Source: Brasilonema sp. UFV-L1
GTDB lineage: Bacteria; Cyanobacteriota; Cyanobacteriia; Cyanobacteriales; Nostocaceae
NCBI RefSeq assembly: GCF_012912105.1
Contig: NZ_QMEA01000001.1
Location: 1-64,000 of the forward strand
Length of the DNA stretch: 64,000 nt
Direction: 5' to 3'
The notes beneath the pieces are model-generated. The model saw nothing but the letters and a program-made list of their open reading frames with translations, did no database searches and was not told the DNA's origin. Shown in pieces: positions 1-9,040 of this stretch (positions are counted from its first letter, which is position 1; each line of letters opens with the position of its first letter). The translations under genes and the position numbers were made by a program.

Positions 1-98
1 CTCATGTTTTGTACATCCCACCCGGCTGTGGGGGTTTAAAACCCCACCGTCTATACGGTGCTCCGAATTGGTTGGGGTTTGAATCCCCATCCAATTCG
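1..98. other. Paired hairpins, possible end of an IS200/IS605-type element
   Basis: Two compact stem-loops lie side by side. In the first, GTGGGG (28-33) pairs with CCCCAC (42-47), with an overlapping CACCGT/ACGGTG stem (45-60). In the second, CGAATTGG (64-71) pairs with CCAATTCG (91-98), extended by TGGGG/CCCCA around a 7-nt loop. Consecutive hairpins of this kind resemble the structured right ends of tnpB-carrying IS200/IS605 elements. No transposase is visible because the window starts here, so the assignment is an inference. The rest of the stretch to 312 holds a heptamer repeat and one HIP1 site at 163-170. Confidence 0.35.
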
Positions 99-100
99 TA

Positions 101-128
101 CCCTACACCCTACACCCTACACCCTACC
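101..128. repeat. Tandem heptamer repeat (CCCTACA)
   Basis: Three perfect CCCTACA units (101-121) are followed by one imperfect unit (122-128). Short tandem heptamers of this kind are typical of intergenic DNA in filamentous cyanobacteria. Confidence 0.8.
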
Positions 129-312
129 CCCAACAAGAACTGTTCAATATAGAGCTTTAGTGGCGATCGCATTGATTGTCAGGAATGTTTAAAGCGATCT
201 AACTGATGAAGCGTTGATTGAGTGTACGATCGCTTCAGTTGCTAAAACTAGGAGCAGATAAGCTCAGGGTATTTTGTCACTACTTCACGCCTACACCAAC
301 TGAGGAAAAACA

Positions 313-915
313 ATGACGACCCTGCTAATTCAAACCCAAAACATCCCACTGACGATCAATCTTCCTGCGATCAAATCGATGAGTGTTGAACAATTCTACG
401 AATTCTGTTTAGCCAATAGCGATTTGAGAATTGAGCGTACTGCCAGTGGGGAAGTGATCATTATGCCACCAGCTTTTTCAGATACAGGTAATCGCAACGG
501 TAAAATTTTTCAGCAACTTGCGAACTGGGCAGAGCAAGATGGCACAGGTGAAACGTTTGACTCCAGTGCAGGCTTTACCCTGCCGAATGGGGCAACTCGC
601 TCCCCGGACGCCTCGTGGATTAAACTAGAGCGCTGGAATGCTTTAACTGAAGAACAAAAATCCTCATTTGCACCGATTTGTCCAGACTTCGTGATTGAAT
701 TACGGTCTTCTAGCGATACTCTTAGTGGATTGCAAAACAAGATGCAGGAATATATTAACAACGGTGCCTCACTGGGCTTGTTGATTGACCGCAAAAACCG
801 AAAAGTCTACATCTACCGCCCCAATCAAGAACTGGAAATCTTGGATAATCCCGAAACAGTGAGCGGCGATCCAGAGTTACCAGGATTTGTCTTGCGGATG
901 ACAAAAATCTGGTGA
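313..915 (+). CDS. Uma2 family (DUF820) putative endonuclease
   Basis: A 200-residue protein of the Uma2/DUF820 family, which has a PD-(D/E)XK nuclease fold and is greatly expanded in cyanobacteria; its physiological role is not established. Visible family signatures are an early acidic residue (E41), SPDASW with D99, PDFVIEL with D125 and E129, and the helix KMQEYINNGA (143-152) followed by LGLLID. The order D99, E129 and a downstream K/Q fits the usual active site. The ATG is preceded by GAGG eight bases upstream, which supports this start. Length is normal for the family. It stands alone on the plus strand and no partner gene is apparent. Confidence 0.85.
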   Translation: MTTLLIQTQNIPLTINLPAIKSMSVEQFYEFCLANSDLRIERTASGEVIIMPPAFSDTGNRNGKIFQQLANWAEQDGTGETFDSSAGFTLPNGATRSPDASWIKLERWNALTEEQKSSFAPICPDFVIELRSSSDTLSGLQNKMQEYINNGASLGLLIDRKNRKVYIYRPNQELEILDNPETVSGDPELPGFVLRMTKIW

Positions 916-1065
916 ATCATTGTCTCAATTGTAGGAGGATACGCTTAAGGAGACTTTGTAACACCTCCATCTTGAGCTTTGCCTCATCTGAGAGTTCGGT
1001 CACAATTGCATTTTTGTAACATATAGTTATTGACACCACATCGTTGATTTCTTATGTAACCTACC

Positions 1066-3870
1066 ATGCCTTTTTTCTCTAAATTGCGTCCATTTATTCT
1101 AGTGAGTTTTTTTCTGGGCTTAATTTTCAGTGGAGTCCTGTCAGTAGACTATTTCAGCAATGCTGTCACACAAACGGCAGTAACACCTGTGTCTAATATT
1201 GCTCTGACTCAGGGAGTACGTAAAACGGTTTTGAAAAATGGTTTAACAGTGCTAACCAAGGAAGTTCACACTGCACCTGTCGTGAGTGCGCAGGTGTGGT
1301 ATCGAGTTGGTTCGCGCAATGAGAAAGCAGGAGAAAATGGTATTTCTCACCAGCTAGAACATTTGATGTTCAAAGGAACCACTGATCGTCCAGTACAGTT
1401 TGGTCGATTGTTTAGTGCTTTGGGCAGTCAGTTTAATGCTTTTACGAGTTATGATGAAACAGCTTATTTTGGTACAGTGCAGCGCGACAAATTAGAAGCA
1501 ATGCTGAGCCTAGAAGCTGATCGCATGGAAAGCGCGTTAATTGGAGCCCAACAACTGACAAGTGAGAAGCGCGTCGTCATCTCAGAGTTACAAGGATATG
1601 AAAATTCTCCAAACTATCGCCTGAATCGGGCTGTGATGCGAGCAGCTTTTCCAAACCGAAGTTATGGTTTACCTGTAGGTGGTACAAAAGCCGATGTGGA
1701 GAAATTCACGGTAGAGCAAGTACGGAACTACTACAAAACTTATTACAGTCCTGATAACGCGACTCTCGTGATTACGGGAGATTTTGCCACAGAACCTGTG
1801 CTGAAAACTGTTCAACAGACTTTTGGGAAGCTACCAAAACGGGCGAAAGAAGATAAGGAGATAACAGAACAAGGGGAAGTCAAGAAAGTAGACAGAGAAA
1901 ATACTTCTTCTTTTTCTTCTGGTAGTTCTACTGCTAAAAAATCGCCTATTGTCTTGAAAGAGCCAGGAAGCGCTGCATTATTGCAGGTTGTTTATCCTTT
2001 ACCAAATATTAATCATCCAGATGTCCCTGCAATTGATGTTATGGATGCTATTCTCACAGGCGGGCGTAGCTCACAGCTTTACCAAGCTTTGGTAGAATCA
2101 GGTTTGGCAAGCTCAGTCAGCGCAAGTCCTTCTGAACTTATCGAAGCAGGTTGGTACGAAATTAATGTGACAGCAGCGCCAGGTCAACAACTCTCGAAAA
2201 TTGCCCAAGTGTTGCAACAGTCCCTGGCTCAACTGCAATACAAACAAGTCACGACAGAACAATTGAATCGAGCAAAGACACAGCTGCAATCTTCTTTTAT
2301 ACTCGGTAATCAGGACATCACCAGTCAGGCGACACAACTGGGGTATGATCAAACTGTCGCTGGGGATTATCGCTATGTTGAACGATATCTAAAAGCTCTT
2401 GCCAAGGTAACACCAGCAGATATACAGCAAGTTGCGAAAACTTACCTTAATCCCGCTAAGCAAACTATTGGTTTGTTTGAACCAACTCTAGCAAGTGGTA
2501 AAGCTGGAACTTCCAGTGCTGGTTCTGGTCGCACTGTAGAAAACTTCAATCCTGGTAAACCTGTCGATCCAGCAGAACTTGCCAAATATCTGCCTCCTGC
2601 AACATCAGCGACTGCTTCGACTCAACAACCGTTACCAGAGCAATTCATGCTCAAAAATGGGTTGCGCGTTTTCTTACTGGTTAATCGCAGTGTTCCCACT
2701 GTTAATCTCAGTGGACAGATTGATGCTGGTAGTGAATTTGATAGTAATCAGAAAGCAGGTCTTGCAAGTTTCGTTGCTACCAATTTGATGAATGGAACTC
2801 AGACAAAAAATGCTCTAACTTTAGCAAAAATTTTGGAGGATAAGGGAATCAGCTTGGGATTTAGTGCTGGTCGCGAAGGAGTTAGTATTGGTGGAAGTGG
2901 ACTATCTGCTAATCTGCCGGTATTCATTCAAACTCTGGCAGATGTTGTACAAAACGCTACCTTCCCAGAGAACCAGTTAGAACTTAGTCGTCAGAGGGCT
3001 TTGATAAGTTTGAAATTACAGCTTGATGATCCTCGCGGATTGGGACGACGGGTATTCCAGCAAGCAATTTATCCAGAAAATCATCCGTTTTATAGCTTTC
3101 CTACAGAAGAAAGCTTAAAAAGTATTTCTCGTGCTGATGTGCTTCGTTTCTACCAAGAACACTATCGCCCGGATACGACAACGATCGCCCTTGTTGGCGA
3201 CTTTGATCCAATTAAAGTCAAAGCGCTATTCAATCAAGCTTTCGGAAAATGGCAAAGTCAGGGTCAGCCACCGACTTTGAACTTACCTACAGTGTCTTTA
3301 CCACAAAAAATTAAACAGTTGAGTTCAGTGATTCCTGGTAAGACGGAAGCTGTGACCTATATTGGTTATAATGGTATTTCACGCAAAGACTCTCGTTTTT
3401 ATTCTGCTTTGGTACTCAACCAAATTTTAGGTGGTGATACCTTATCTAGTCGTTTGGGTACTGAGGTGCGCGATCGCCAAGGTCTAACTTACGGTATCTA
3501 CAGCGGCTTTGCCACAGGTATCAATCCTGGTCCATTCTTAATTCAGATGCAGACTGCTCCAAAGGATACTCAGAAGGCTATTACTAGTACCCTCGCTTTA
3601 CTTAAGCAGTTGCGAGAGCAGGGAATCACCGAAGCTGAATTAAACACCGCCAAACGCTCAATCACCAACAGCTACCCTGTAGACTTAGCGAATCCTAGTA
3701 ACGTAGCGAGCATGGTTTTGGAAAATGCTGTCTACGGTCTTTCTCCAGCAGAAATCCGAGAATTTCCTCAGCGGATTTCTGCAGTCACTCCAAATCAGGT
3801 GCAGCAGACAATTCAAGAACTGATTCATCCAGATAAGCTAGTTATTGTCACGGCTGGACCTAGAGCTTAA
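1066..3870 (+). CDS. M16 family zinc peptidase, two-domain
   Basis: A 934-residue M16 (pitrilysin/processing-peptidase-like) metalloprotease with both halves in one chain. The N-terminus has a hydrophobic stretch (about residues 8-27) that looks like a signal peptide or anchor, so it probably acts outside the cytoplasm. The active half carries the inverted zinc motif HQLEH (H95, E98, H99) and the distal glutamate E174 in VVISEL, spaced as expected. The second half (from about 525) has the M16 fold signature but no HxxEH and is probably structural. A Ser/Lys-rich low-complexity insert lies near residues 270-300. Substrate is unknown; related proteins trim peptides or degrade misfolded exported proteins. 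It appears monocistronic, with a heptamer hairpin right after the stop. Confidence 0.9.
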   Translation: MPFFSKLRPFILVSFFLGLIFSGVLSVDYFSNAVTQTAVTPVSNIALTQGVRKTVLKNGLTVLTKEVHTAPVVSAQVWYRVGSRNEKAGENGISHQLEHLMFKGTTDRPVQFGRLFSALGSQFNAFTSYDETAYFGTVQRDKLEAMLSLEADRMESALIGAQQLTSEKRVVISELQGYENSPNYRLNRAVMRAAFPNRSYGLPVGGTKADVEKFTVEQVRNYYKTYYSPDNATLVITGDFATEPVLKTVQQTFGKLPKRAKEDKEITEQGEVKKVDRENTSSFSSGSSTAKKSPIVLKEPGSAALLQVVYPLPNINHPDVPAIDVMDAILTGGRSSQLYQALVESGLASSVSASPSELIEAGWYEINVTAAPGQQLSKIAQVLQQSLAQLQYKQVTTEQLNRAKTQLQSSFILGNQDITSQATQLGYDQTVAGDYRYVERYLKALAKVTPADIQQVAKTYLNPAKQTIGLFEPTLASGKAGTSSAGSGRTVENFNPGKPVDPAELAKYLPPATSATASTQQPLPEQFMLKNGLRVFLLVNRSVPTVNLSGQIDAGSEFDSNQKAGLASFVATNLMNGTQTKNALTLAKILEDKGISLGFSAGREGVSIGGSGLSANLPVFIQTLADVVQNATFPENQLELSRQRALISLKLQLDDPRGLGRRVFQQAIYPENHPFYSFPTEESLKSISRADVLRFYQEHYRPDTTTIALVGDFDPIKVKALFNQAFGKWQSQGQPPTLNLPTVSLPQKIKQLSSVIPGKTEAVTYIGYNGISRKDSRFYSALVLNQILGGDTLSSRLGTEVRDRQGLTYGIYSGFATGINPGPFLIQMQTAPKDTQKAITSTLALLKQLREQGITEAELNTAKRSITNSYPVDLANPSNVASMVLENAVYGLSPAEIREFPQRISAVTPNQVQQTIQELIHPDKLVIVTAGPRA

Positions 3871-3876
3871 TTATAA

Positions 3877-3916
3877 CAGTTATCAGTTATCAGTTATTAG
3901 TTAACTGATAACTGAG
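3877..3916. repeat. Heptamer repeat forming a hairpin after the M16 gene
   Basis: Three CAGTTAT units (3877-3897) run into an inverted stretch, TTAACTGATAACTG, so the array can fold back on itself just seven bases after the upstream stop codon. There is no T-tract, so it is not a classical terminator, although it could stabilise the mRNA end. Apart from this repeat and the tRNA, the 3871-4406 gap shows nothing recognisable. Confidence 0.6.
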
Positions 3917-4000
3917 TTCTTGTTTTGGACATCTTCTTAGAGTTTGACGACTTCTAAGATTGGAGTGACTATGATAATTTTGACGTAACCACAAATCAAA

Positions 4001-4073
4001 CGGGTGCGGCAGGATTCGAACCTGCGACTCGCTGCTTAGAAGGCAGCTACTCTATCCTCTGAGTTACGCACCC
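4001..4073 (-). tRNA. tRNA-Arg (anticodon UCU)
   Basis: On the minus strand a 73-nt cloverleaf can be folded. Its acceptor stem is GGGTGCG/CGCACCC with discriminator G, the anticodon arm is GCTGC-CTTCTAA-GCAGC with anticodon TCT, and the T-arm contains GGTTCGAATCC. No CCA is encoded. The UCU anticodon decodes AGA/AGG arginine codons. The gene lies alone between two plus-strand genes. Confidence 0.95.
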
Positions 4074-4406
4074 AAACAAAAGCACTGGCTTGTTAAACAG
4101 TCAGCTTATATATTATATCTGTGAACCTATGCAAATAGCAATCTAAAATTATTGCAGATTTCACCTTGATAAAGCTAAGATCCTAGTCATTGTAAGAGGC
4201 AAGCAAGGTTTCCAAGGATATGCTTAAAAAAAGGAACGAACACTTTTCATCTGTTGGCGAAATAAATCTCTATTGAGTCAACCGTAGTCTTAGCTCATAG
4301 CAGTTGTCTTTTTTATTGACGGGACTGATTTTTTAAAAGAAAAGCTGTTCGGTGAACTCTTATTCTGCCAAAAAACTGCTAGAGTGCATTTATACAGTAA
4401 AGTTCT

Positions 4407-5009
4407 ATGAGTAGCGCTGACATCAAGTTACACCGTCCCAAAACTATGTTCTCTAGCCAAAGCATTGTCTTAGCTATTCTAAGTTGCAGTTTGCTGGGGA
4501 TTCTGTACTTTCTTCCATTGAGTGCCAGAATCCCAGGTTCGCTTGGCATAGAAAAGCATGCTGATTGGTATGTTGTTGGTACATATTTTTTTGAAGCGAT
4601 AGCTTATCTGGGTGCAGGTGTCTTATGCTTAAGAAATTGGCGCAGTTTAAAAATAGCCAGTGGTCTGAGTGTTTGGTTAGTCATTAGTATAGGTATGCTT
4701 TTATATTTCCTAGGACAGATATTCGTCTGTGATACAGAAATAATCCTGAAAGAAGAACTTATCGTTTTCCTTTGTGATGTCTTTTTAGTAGGCACTTATT
4801 TGTTTCTAGGGACAGGCGTGATGTGGTTTCAATGTGCCACAAAGATTCCTAACTCTCAAAGTGGAATATTAGAGGTATTTTGGGTGTGGAATGAAGTTTT
4901 ATTTGGCATGGATGCGGTTCTGGAATGTGACGCATCATTCATCCGTTCGCGACGTGTCAGTAAAAGAACTCAGGAACAAAATCTTAGAAGTTTGTGGTGT
5001 CTACCGTGA
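4407..5009 (+). CDS. Hypothetical multi-pass membrane protein
   Basis: I do not recognise the family. The 200-residue product has about four hydrophobic segments (roughly residues 19-40, 54-73, 90-108 and 120-141), consistent with an integral inner-membrane or thylakoid protein, followed by a polar, basic tail (about 170-200). Its 3' end overlaps the start of the next gene by 16 bp in another frame, which suggests translational coupling. The abrupt polar tail could also be the product of an old frameshift at the 3' end. No cofactor or catalytic motif is visible. Confidence 0.6.
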   Translation: MSSADIKLHRPKTMFSSQSIVLAILSCSLLGILYFLPLSARIPGSLGIEKHADWYVVGTYFFEAIAYLGAGVLCLRNWRSLKIASGLSVWLVISIGMLLYFLGQIFVCDTEIILKEELIVFLCDVFLVGTYLFLGTGVMWFQCATKIPNSQSGILEVFWVWNEVLFGMDAVLECDASFIRSRRVSKRTQEQNLRSLWCLP

Positions 5010-6043
5010 GAAAACTAACAGAATCAGATAAACAAGAAATTCTCAAGCTATACCGCGAAACTGCCGAAACGACCTCAACTTTGGCAGAGCGTTATGACGT
5101 GAGTAACTCGACGATTAGCCGTTTACTCAAAAGTACTTTGCCAGAAGATGAGTACGAATATCTTGTGTCTTTAAAGCGTGCTGCGAGAACTCCAGAAGGA
5201 AGGGCACAGGTTAATTATGACAATGTGCCTATATTTGGCAACCAGCCACAGGAAAACCAGACACAAGAGCAAGAAGTTGCATATCCTGTTGTTAAGCAAA
5301 GTGTTGTTGAGGTTCAGCCGCAAGAAGAACCGGTTGTCGTAGCAGCACAGGATCTGTACCCTGTGGAAATTGATGAGCCAACTCCTGCTGTCAGACGAGT
5401 TAAACGCCGCTCTTCAGCTACGACAAAACCAAGTTTACCAATTCGAGTGCAGCGTCCTGAGCAACCAATCGCCGAGCAATTGGAACTTCTAGAACAAAAA
5501 CCTCCAGAAACCACCAGCATTCCCAGTCCGCTTTTGGAAGATACACGTCCAGAAGCTAACGTCATCGCGGAAATGTTTGGCGAAGACTTACTAGATGAGT
5601 CAGATGATTTGGAGGATTTGGAAGATGATGATGATGATGAGGATGATGATGAGGAATATTTAGACGAAGAAGATTTTGAAAGCGCTCGACCTTTTGTCAC
5701 AAGACCAAGATCTGGTGATGCCTCAGTCAGAGTCTTACCATTGTCAGCAGCTAGTTTGCCCAAAACTTGCTATTTAGTCATAGATCGCTCCTCGGAATTA
5801 ATCACTCGTCCACTCAGGGAATTTGGCGATTTAGGGCAAATTCCTAACTTGGAAACTCAACAAAGAACATTACCAGTGTTCGATAACCACCGAGTGGCAA
5901 AGCGGTTTTCAACCAAGCGCGATCGCGTGATTAAAATTCCAGATAGTAGAATGCTCCATAAGGCTCGTTATCATCTACAAGCAAAAGGAATCACTCGACT
6001 GTTGATTGATGGTCAAGTCTACTCTTTGTCCAGTAGTGTTTAG
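4994..6043 (+). CDS. Hypothetical protein with N-terminal HTH and central acidic run
   Basis: A 349-residue protein in three parts. Residues 8-45 (TESDKQEILKLYRE onward, then YDVSNSTISRLLK) look like a homeodomain-like helix-turn-helix as found in transposase and Psq-type DNA-binding proteins. Residues 75-240 are Pro/Gln/Glu-rich and end in a strongly acidic Asp/Glu run (about 200-225). Residues 250-349 form a conserved-looking C-terminal domain. The start is a GTG at 4994; GTG codons at 4997 and 5006 are alternatives. Similar architecture is, from memory, common to cyanobacteria, but no function is established. A DNA-binding role is inferred from the HTH only. It overlaps the upstream membrane-protein gene. 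Confidence 0.75.
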   Translation: MVSTVRKLTESDKQEILKLYRETAETTSTLAERYDVSNSTISRLLKSTLPEDEYEYLVSLKRAARTPEGRAQVNYDNVPIFGNQPQENQTQEQEVAYPVVKQSVVEVQPQEEPVVVAAQDLYPVEIDEPTPAVRRVKRRSSATTKPSLPIRVQRPEQPIAEQLELLEQKPPETTSIPSPLLEDTRPEANVIAEMFGEDLLDESDDLEDLEDDDDDEDDDEEYLDEEDFESARPFVTRPRSGDASVRVLPLSAASLPKTCYLVIDRSSELITRPLREFGDLGQIPNLETQQRTLPVFDNHRVAKRFSTKRDRVIKIPDSRMLHKARYHLQAKGITRLLIDGQVYSLSSSV

Positions 6044-6257
6044 TCATTAGCCAGAAACTTTTTTTGGTTATGGCTGACGCAACAGACTACAGTATGGTGT
6101 TAGTGATAGCTTTTGTTAGTCTGTTGCCGATTCACTCTATTTATTTGAGCATAAGGCAGCCATGTGAAACGTGAAGAATTTTTCTTCTCGTTACTTTTGG
6201 TGAGCTCATCAGAAAATGACAATGAATCTTTGCCAGATTGAGGAGTCATGGTATAGT

Positions 6258-6276
6258 AATATTACGTATGCTAAAT
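6258..6276. promoter_or_regulatory. Candidate MarR operator in front of marR
   Basis: The 12-mer AATATTACGTAT (6258-6269) lies 17 bp before the marR start and recurs exactly at 6797-6808 before the hlyD gene. Continuation as GCTAAAT gives only a weak palindrome here. Its placement over the likely promoter suggests autoregulation; this is an inference from position and repetition. Confidence 0.5.
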
Positions 6277-6286
6277 TTTTGAATAG

Positions 6287-6754
6287 ATGGTTTACAAATC
6301 TAATAAGTCTCAAGATTTGGAGTCCTGGCAGCAAGTCCGTGCGCCATATGGTGTAGGCTACCGGATAAAACTCCTCTCACAACTGCTTGCTCGTAAATTT
6401 ACGGAACGGTTGGAACCGTTTGGACTAACGCCCTTTCACTGGGTTGTGCTTTGCTGTTTATGGGAGGAAGATGGTTTACCAACTTCTAGTATTGGAGAAA
6501 AGCTGCAACAGGTGGGAGGTACATTAACTGGCGTGTTGGATAGAATGGAAGAAAGAGGTTTGATTCGTCGAGAACGTGACTGTCGCGATCGCCGCATCTG
6601 GCGTATTTGGCTCACAGATGCAGGTAGAGAACTCGAAACAGTCCTACCACCGATTGCCGTAGAGATTCGTGAGCAAAGCATGCACGGTGTTTCCTACGCT
6701 GAACGAGAACAATTTTCCCAAATTCTGAACAAGGCAATAGCTAACTTATCGTAG
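6287..6754 (+). CDS. MarR family transcriptional regulator
   Basis: A 155-residue winged-helix repressor of the MarR/EmrR family. Helices around residues 25-60 lead into the recognition region (TSSIGEKLQQVGGTLTGVLD, about 66-85) and the wing (RRERDCRDRRIWRIWLTDAG, about 93-112), where the Asp/Arg pair typical of MarR wings is present. Members bind palindromic operators as dimers and are released by phenolic or drug ligands. The next gene encodes an EmrA/HlyD-type adaptor, the usual partner of such regulators, and both genes have the same AATATTACGTAT element upstream. This supports local control of efflux. Confidence 0.9.
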   Translation: MVYKSNKSQDLESWQQVRAPYGVGYRIKLLSQLLARKFTERLEPFGLTPFHWVVLCCLWEEDGLPTSSIGEKLQQVGGTLTGVLDRMEERGLIRRERDCRDRRIWRIWLTDAGRELETVLPPIAVEIREQSMHGVSYAEREQFSQILNKAIANLS

Positions 6755-6799
6755 AATCACCCATCGGGATGAAGCGCTTGCATAGATTTTCTCAAAAAT

Positions 6800-6815
6800 A
6801 TTACGTATACGAAAT
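6800..6815. promoter_or_regulatory. Candidate MarR operator in front of hlyD
   Basis: ATTACGTATACGAAAT is a 16-bp near-perfect palindrome with one mismatched pair. It contains the 12-mer shared with the marR upstream region and lies 65 bp before the likely hlyD start. Size and symmetry fit a MarR dimer site; binding is not shown. Confidence 0.55.
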
Positions 6816-6880
6816 AATTGATGATTAAATATATTTCACGAAATATTTATAAATTCAAAACGACACTGAGGACTAATATC

Positions 6881-8404
6881 ATGGAATCCACAAACAACAC
6901 CAACTCCAACGGACACAACAGACACAAAACAGTAGTTCTGGAGAAAGAACTTGTTCAAGACATAAAGACTTTAGAAGCTTTAACATCAGAAAATCTTACA
7001 AATAGAATTCTACCAGCACAAACAACACCAGAAGCTGATGTTCATACTCAGTCTGAGACTGAGAACAAACAAGCCAAACTCCAACCGCCGGAAACACCAA
7101 AGCACCAAAAACAGATCGCTTTGATTTTGGCAGCATTAGGTGTGGGTGCTGTAGCTGCTGGAGGTTTTGGTTATCGTTGGTGGCAGTATGCTTCCACTCA
7201 CCAAGAGACAGACAATGCCCAAGTTGCAGGACACCTACACCAAGTGAGTAGTAAAATTGCTGGAACCGTCAGTCAAGTTTTGGTGAATGATAATCAACAA
7301 GTCCAACCAGGACAATTGCTGATCAAACTCGATCCACAGGATTATCAAAGCAAAGTGCAACAAACTGAAGCAGCGCTGGAAAATTCTCGTCGTCAGGCGC
7401 AAGCAGCGCAAGCAAATATTAAATTGGCTTCAGAAACAACTAACGCTAAGACAGTCCAAGCACAGGGAGATGTTAGCGCTGCTGTTGCAGCGATTTCCAC
7501 AGCACAAGCAGCCGTACAAGAGGCAAAAGCTGGGATTCCTGCAGCACAAGCGCAAGTTAAACAGGCAGAAGCCGGGATTCCCGCAGCACAAGCACAAGTT
7601 GCACAAGCAAACGCCAACTTACAAAAAGCACAAGCTGATTACAACCGTTACAACACCCTGTATCAACAGGGAGCAATTGCCCGTCAACAATTAGACACTG
7701 CTAAGTCAGCGTATGATGTGGCTGTTGCCCAAAAGGATGCTGCAATTCAAGAAGTCAACCAAGCGCAAGCGCGATTAACTTCTGCCAGAGTTGGTGTCGC
7801 CAAAGCACAGTCACAACTTGCACAAGCACAAGAAGGAGTAGCAACTGCCCAAGCAAAACTAGCAGCATCCAAAGGTGGGTTGCAACAAGCGACTGCTGGC
7901 GGAGAACAAACAACAGTGAATCGTAACCAGTACGAAGCCGCAAAAGCAGCCATAGCTCAAGCGGAAGCATCTTTGAAAGACGCGCAGTTGCAGCTATCCT
8001 ACACCAACATTACCGCTCCTGCAGCTGGACGGATAGGAAAGAAAACAGTGGAAGTTGGTAACCGGGTACAAGCAGGAACACCCTTGATGTCAGTTGTGAA
8101 TGATGATTCTTGGATAGTCGCCAACTTTAAAGAAACCCAGTTGGAAAACATGAAGCCAGGAGAGGAAGTGGAGATTAAGCTTGATGCTTTCCCTCATCAT
8201 ACTTTTAAGGGTCGTGTTGATAGTCTTTCGCCAGCCTCCGGCGCACAGTTTGCCCTCTTACCACCCGATAACGCCACAGGTAACTTTACGAAAATTGTGC
8301 AGCGTATTCCTGTCAAAATTGTTTTCGACAAACAAAGCATCAAAGGTTACGAATCGCGGATTACACCGGGAATGTCTGCAGATGTTAGCGTGCAAGTCAA
8401 GTAG
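6881..8404 (+). CDS. HlyD/EmrA family membrane fusion protein
   Basis: A periplasmic adaptor for an efflux pump. I place the start at the ATG at 6881, preceded by GAGG; an in-frame TTG at 6818 would add 21 poorly conserved residues. The 507-residue protein has a polar N-terminal tail, one membrane anchor (about residues 78-95), a biotinyl-lipoyl-like half-motif (VSSKIAGTVSQVLVNDNQQV), a long Ala/Gln-rich coiled coil (about 165-360) and the returning lipoyl half (TAPAAGRIGKKTVEVGNRV) with a beta-barrel C-terminus. The coiled coil includes a tandem duplication around AGIPAAQAQV (nt 7531-7605). EmrA normally works with a DHA2 MFS pump; none follows directly, but one lies at 15832-17436. Confidence 0.9.
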   Translation: MESTNNTNSNGHNRHKTVVLEKELVQDIKTLEALTSENLTNRILPAQTTPEADVHTQSETENKQAKLQPPETPKHQKQIALILAALGVGAVAAGGFGYRWWQYASTHQETDNAQVAGHLHQVSSKIAGTVSQVLVNDNQQVQPGQLLIKLDPQDYQSKVQQTEAALENSRRQAQAAQANIKLASETTNAKTVQAQGDVSAAVAAISTAQAAVQEAKAGIPAAQAQVKQAEAGIPAAQAQVAQANANLQKAQADYNRYNTLYQQGAIARQQLDTAKSAYDVAVAQKDAAIQEVNQAQARLTSARVGVAKAQSQLAQAQEGVATAQAKLAASKGGLQQATAGGEQTTVNRNQYEAAKAAIAQAEASLKDAQLQLSYTNITAPAAGRIGKKTVEVGNRVQAGTPLMSVVNDDSWIVANFKETQLENMKPGEEVEIKLDAFPHHTFKGRVDSLSPASGAQFALLPPDNATGNFTKIVQRIPVKIVFDKQSIKGYESRITPGMSADVSVQVK

Positions 8405-8651
8405 GACGACGGGATAAAGAAATTCAAAATTCAACATGCAAGAAAACTAGTAGTTTGTCAAGCGAAGTTTGAAGTCTCTTGTACAAAGTGGTGGTGTTGT
8501 GTTTCTGTATACATAGTTTTTCTAATGAGAATCGTCCTTAAGGTTGCGTGTTGTTTAAACCTACAGACAGGGCATTCTCGTGTCGAGGCTAATTACTATC
8601 GAAATATCAAACAGATGTTGAGATTTTGAGATTTGTTTAGGAGTATTAACA

Positions 8652-8852
8652 ATGCAAACCAACCCTACTACTGAAAAACCTCCTGTTGCTAAAGCCTACA
8701 ATGGCGTAGACCGTAATGACTTTATTTTTGGCTGGAATCCCCAAGCTGAACTTTGGAATGGGCGCTTCGCTATGATTGGATTCCTTGCTTACCTGCTTTG
8801 GGATCTAGCTGGCTATAGCGTGGTTCGTGACGTCCTCCACCTGATTCGCTAG
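8652..8852 (+). CDS. High-light-inducible protein (HliP/Scp, one-helix LHC-like)
   Basis: A 66-residue single-helix member of the light-harvesting-like family. The chlorophyll-binding signature is intact: E33, N36, R38 and AMIGF (40-44) within ELWNGRFAMIGF, followed by a hydrophobic helix to about residue 55. Such proteins bind chlorophyll and carotenoid in thylakoids, dissipate energy and protect photosystem assembly under high light or other stress. A strong AGGAG lies nine bases before the ATG. It is followed by a nested hairpin and then by other photosynthesis-related genes on the same strand, which suggests a stress-acclimation cluster. The C-terminus (VLHLIR) differs from the commonest Hli ending. 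Confidence 0.93.
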   Translation: MQTNPTTEKPPVAKAYNGVDRNDFIFGWNPQAELWNGRFAMIGFLAYLLWDLAGYSVVRDVLHLIR

Positions 8853-8893
8853 ACTTTTTCCTCCACGCTATGGCGCAAGCGTGTAAGGGATAT

Positions 8894-8947
8894 TTTACGA
8901 AGAAGACGCATCTGCGCGTCTGTCGATCTGTGTGTCCTCTTCGTAAA
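8894..8947. terminator. Nested inverted repeat after hli
   Basis: TTTACGAAGA (8894-8903) pairs perfectly with TCTTCGTAAA (8938-8947), and AGACGC (8904-8909) with GCGTCT (8916-8921) inside it. It begins 41 bp after the hli stop and could end or protect that transcript. The lack of a long T-tract makes a Rho-independent terminator uncertain. A GC-rich HIP-like repeat follows at 8970-9030. Confidence 0.5.
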
Positions 8948-9040
8948 TTTGATGAGACTCTTACATCAAGCGATCTGCCGAAGCGCGTAGCGTGCGCAAA
9001 GCGCTCGTAAGGCAAGCAAAGCTATCGCATCAGTCTCGTT

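Noticed and set aside
5314-5763. Serine-rich open frame on the minus strand
   Set aside because: It is the antisense of the Asp/Glu-rich run of the gene at 4994-6043; no start signal or family.
8770-9015. 81-codon minus-strand frame over hli
   Set aside because: Antisense to the well-supported hli gene and built partly from GC-rich repeat sequence.
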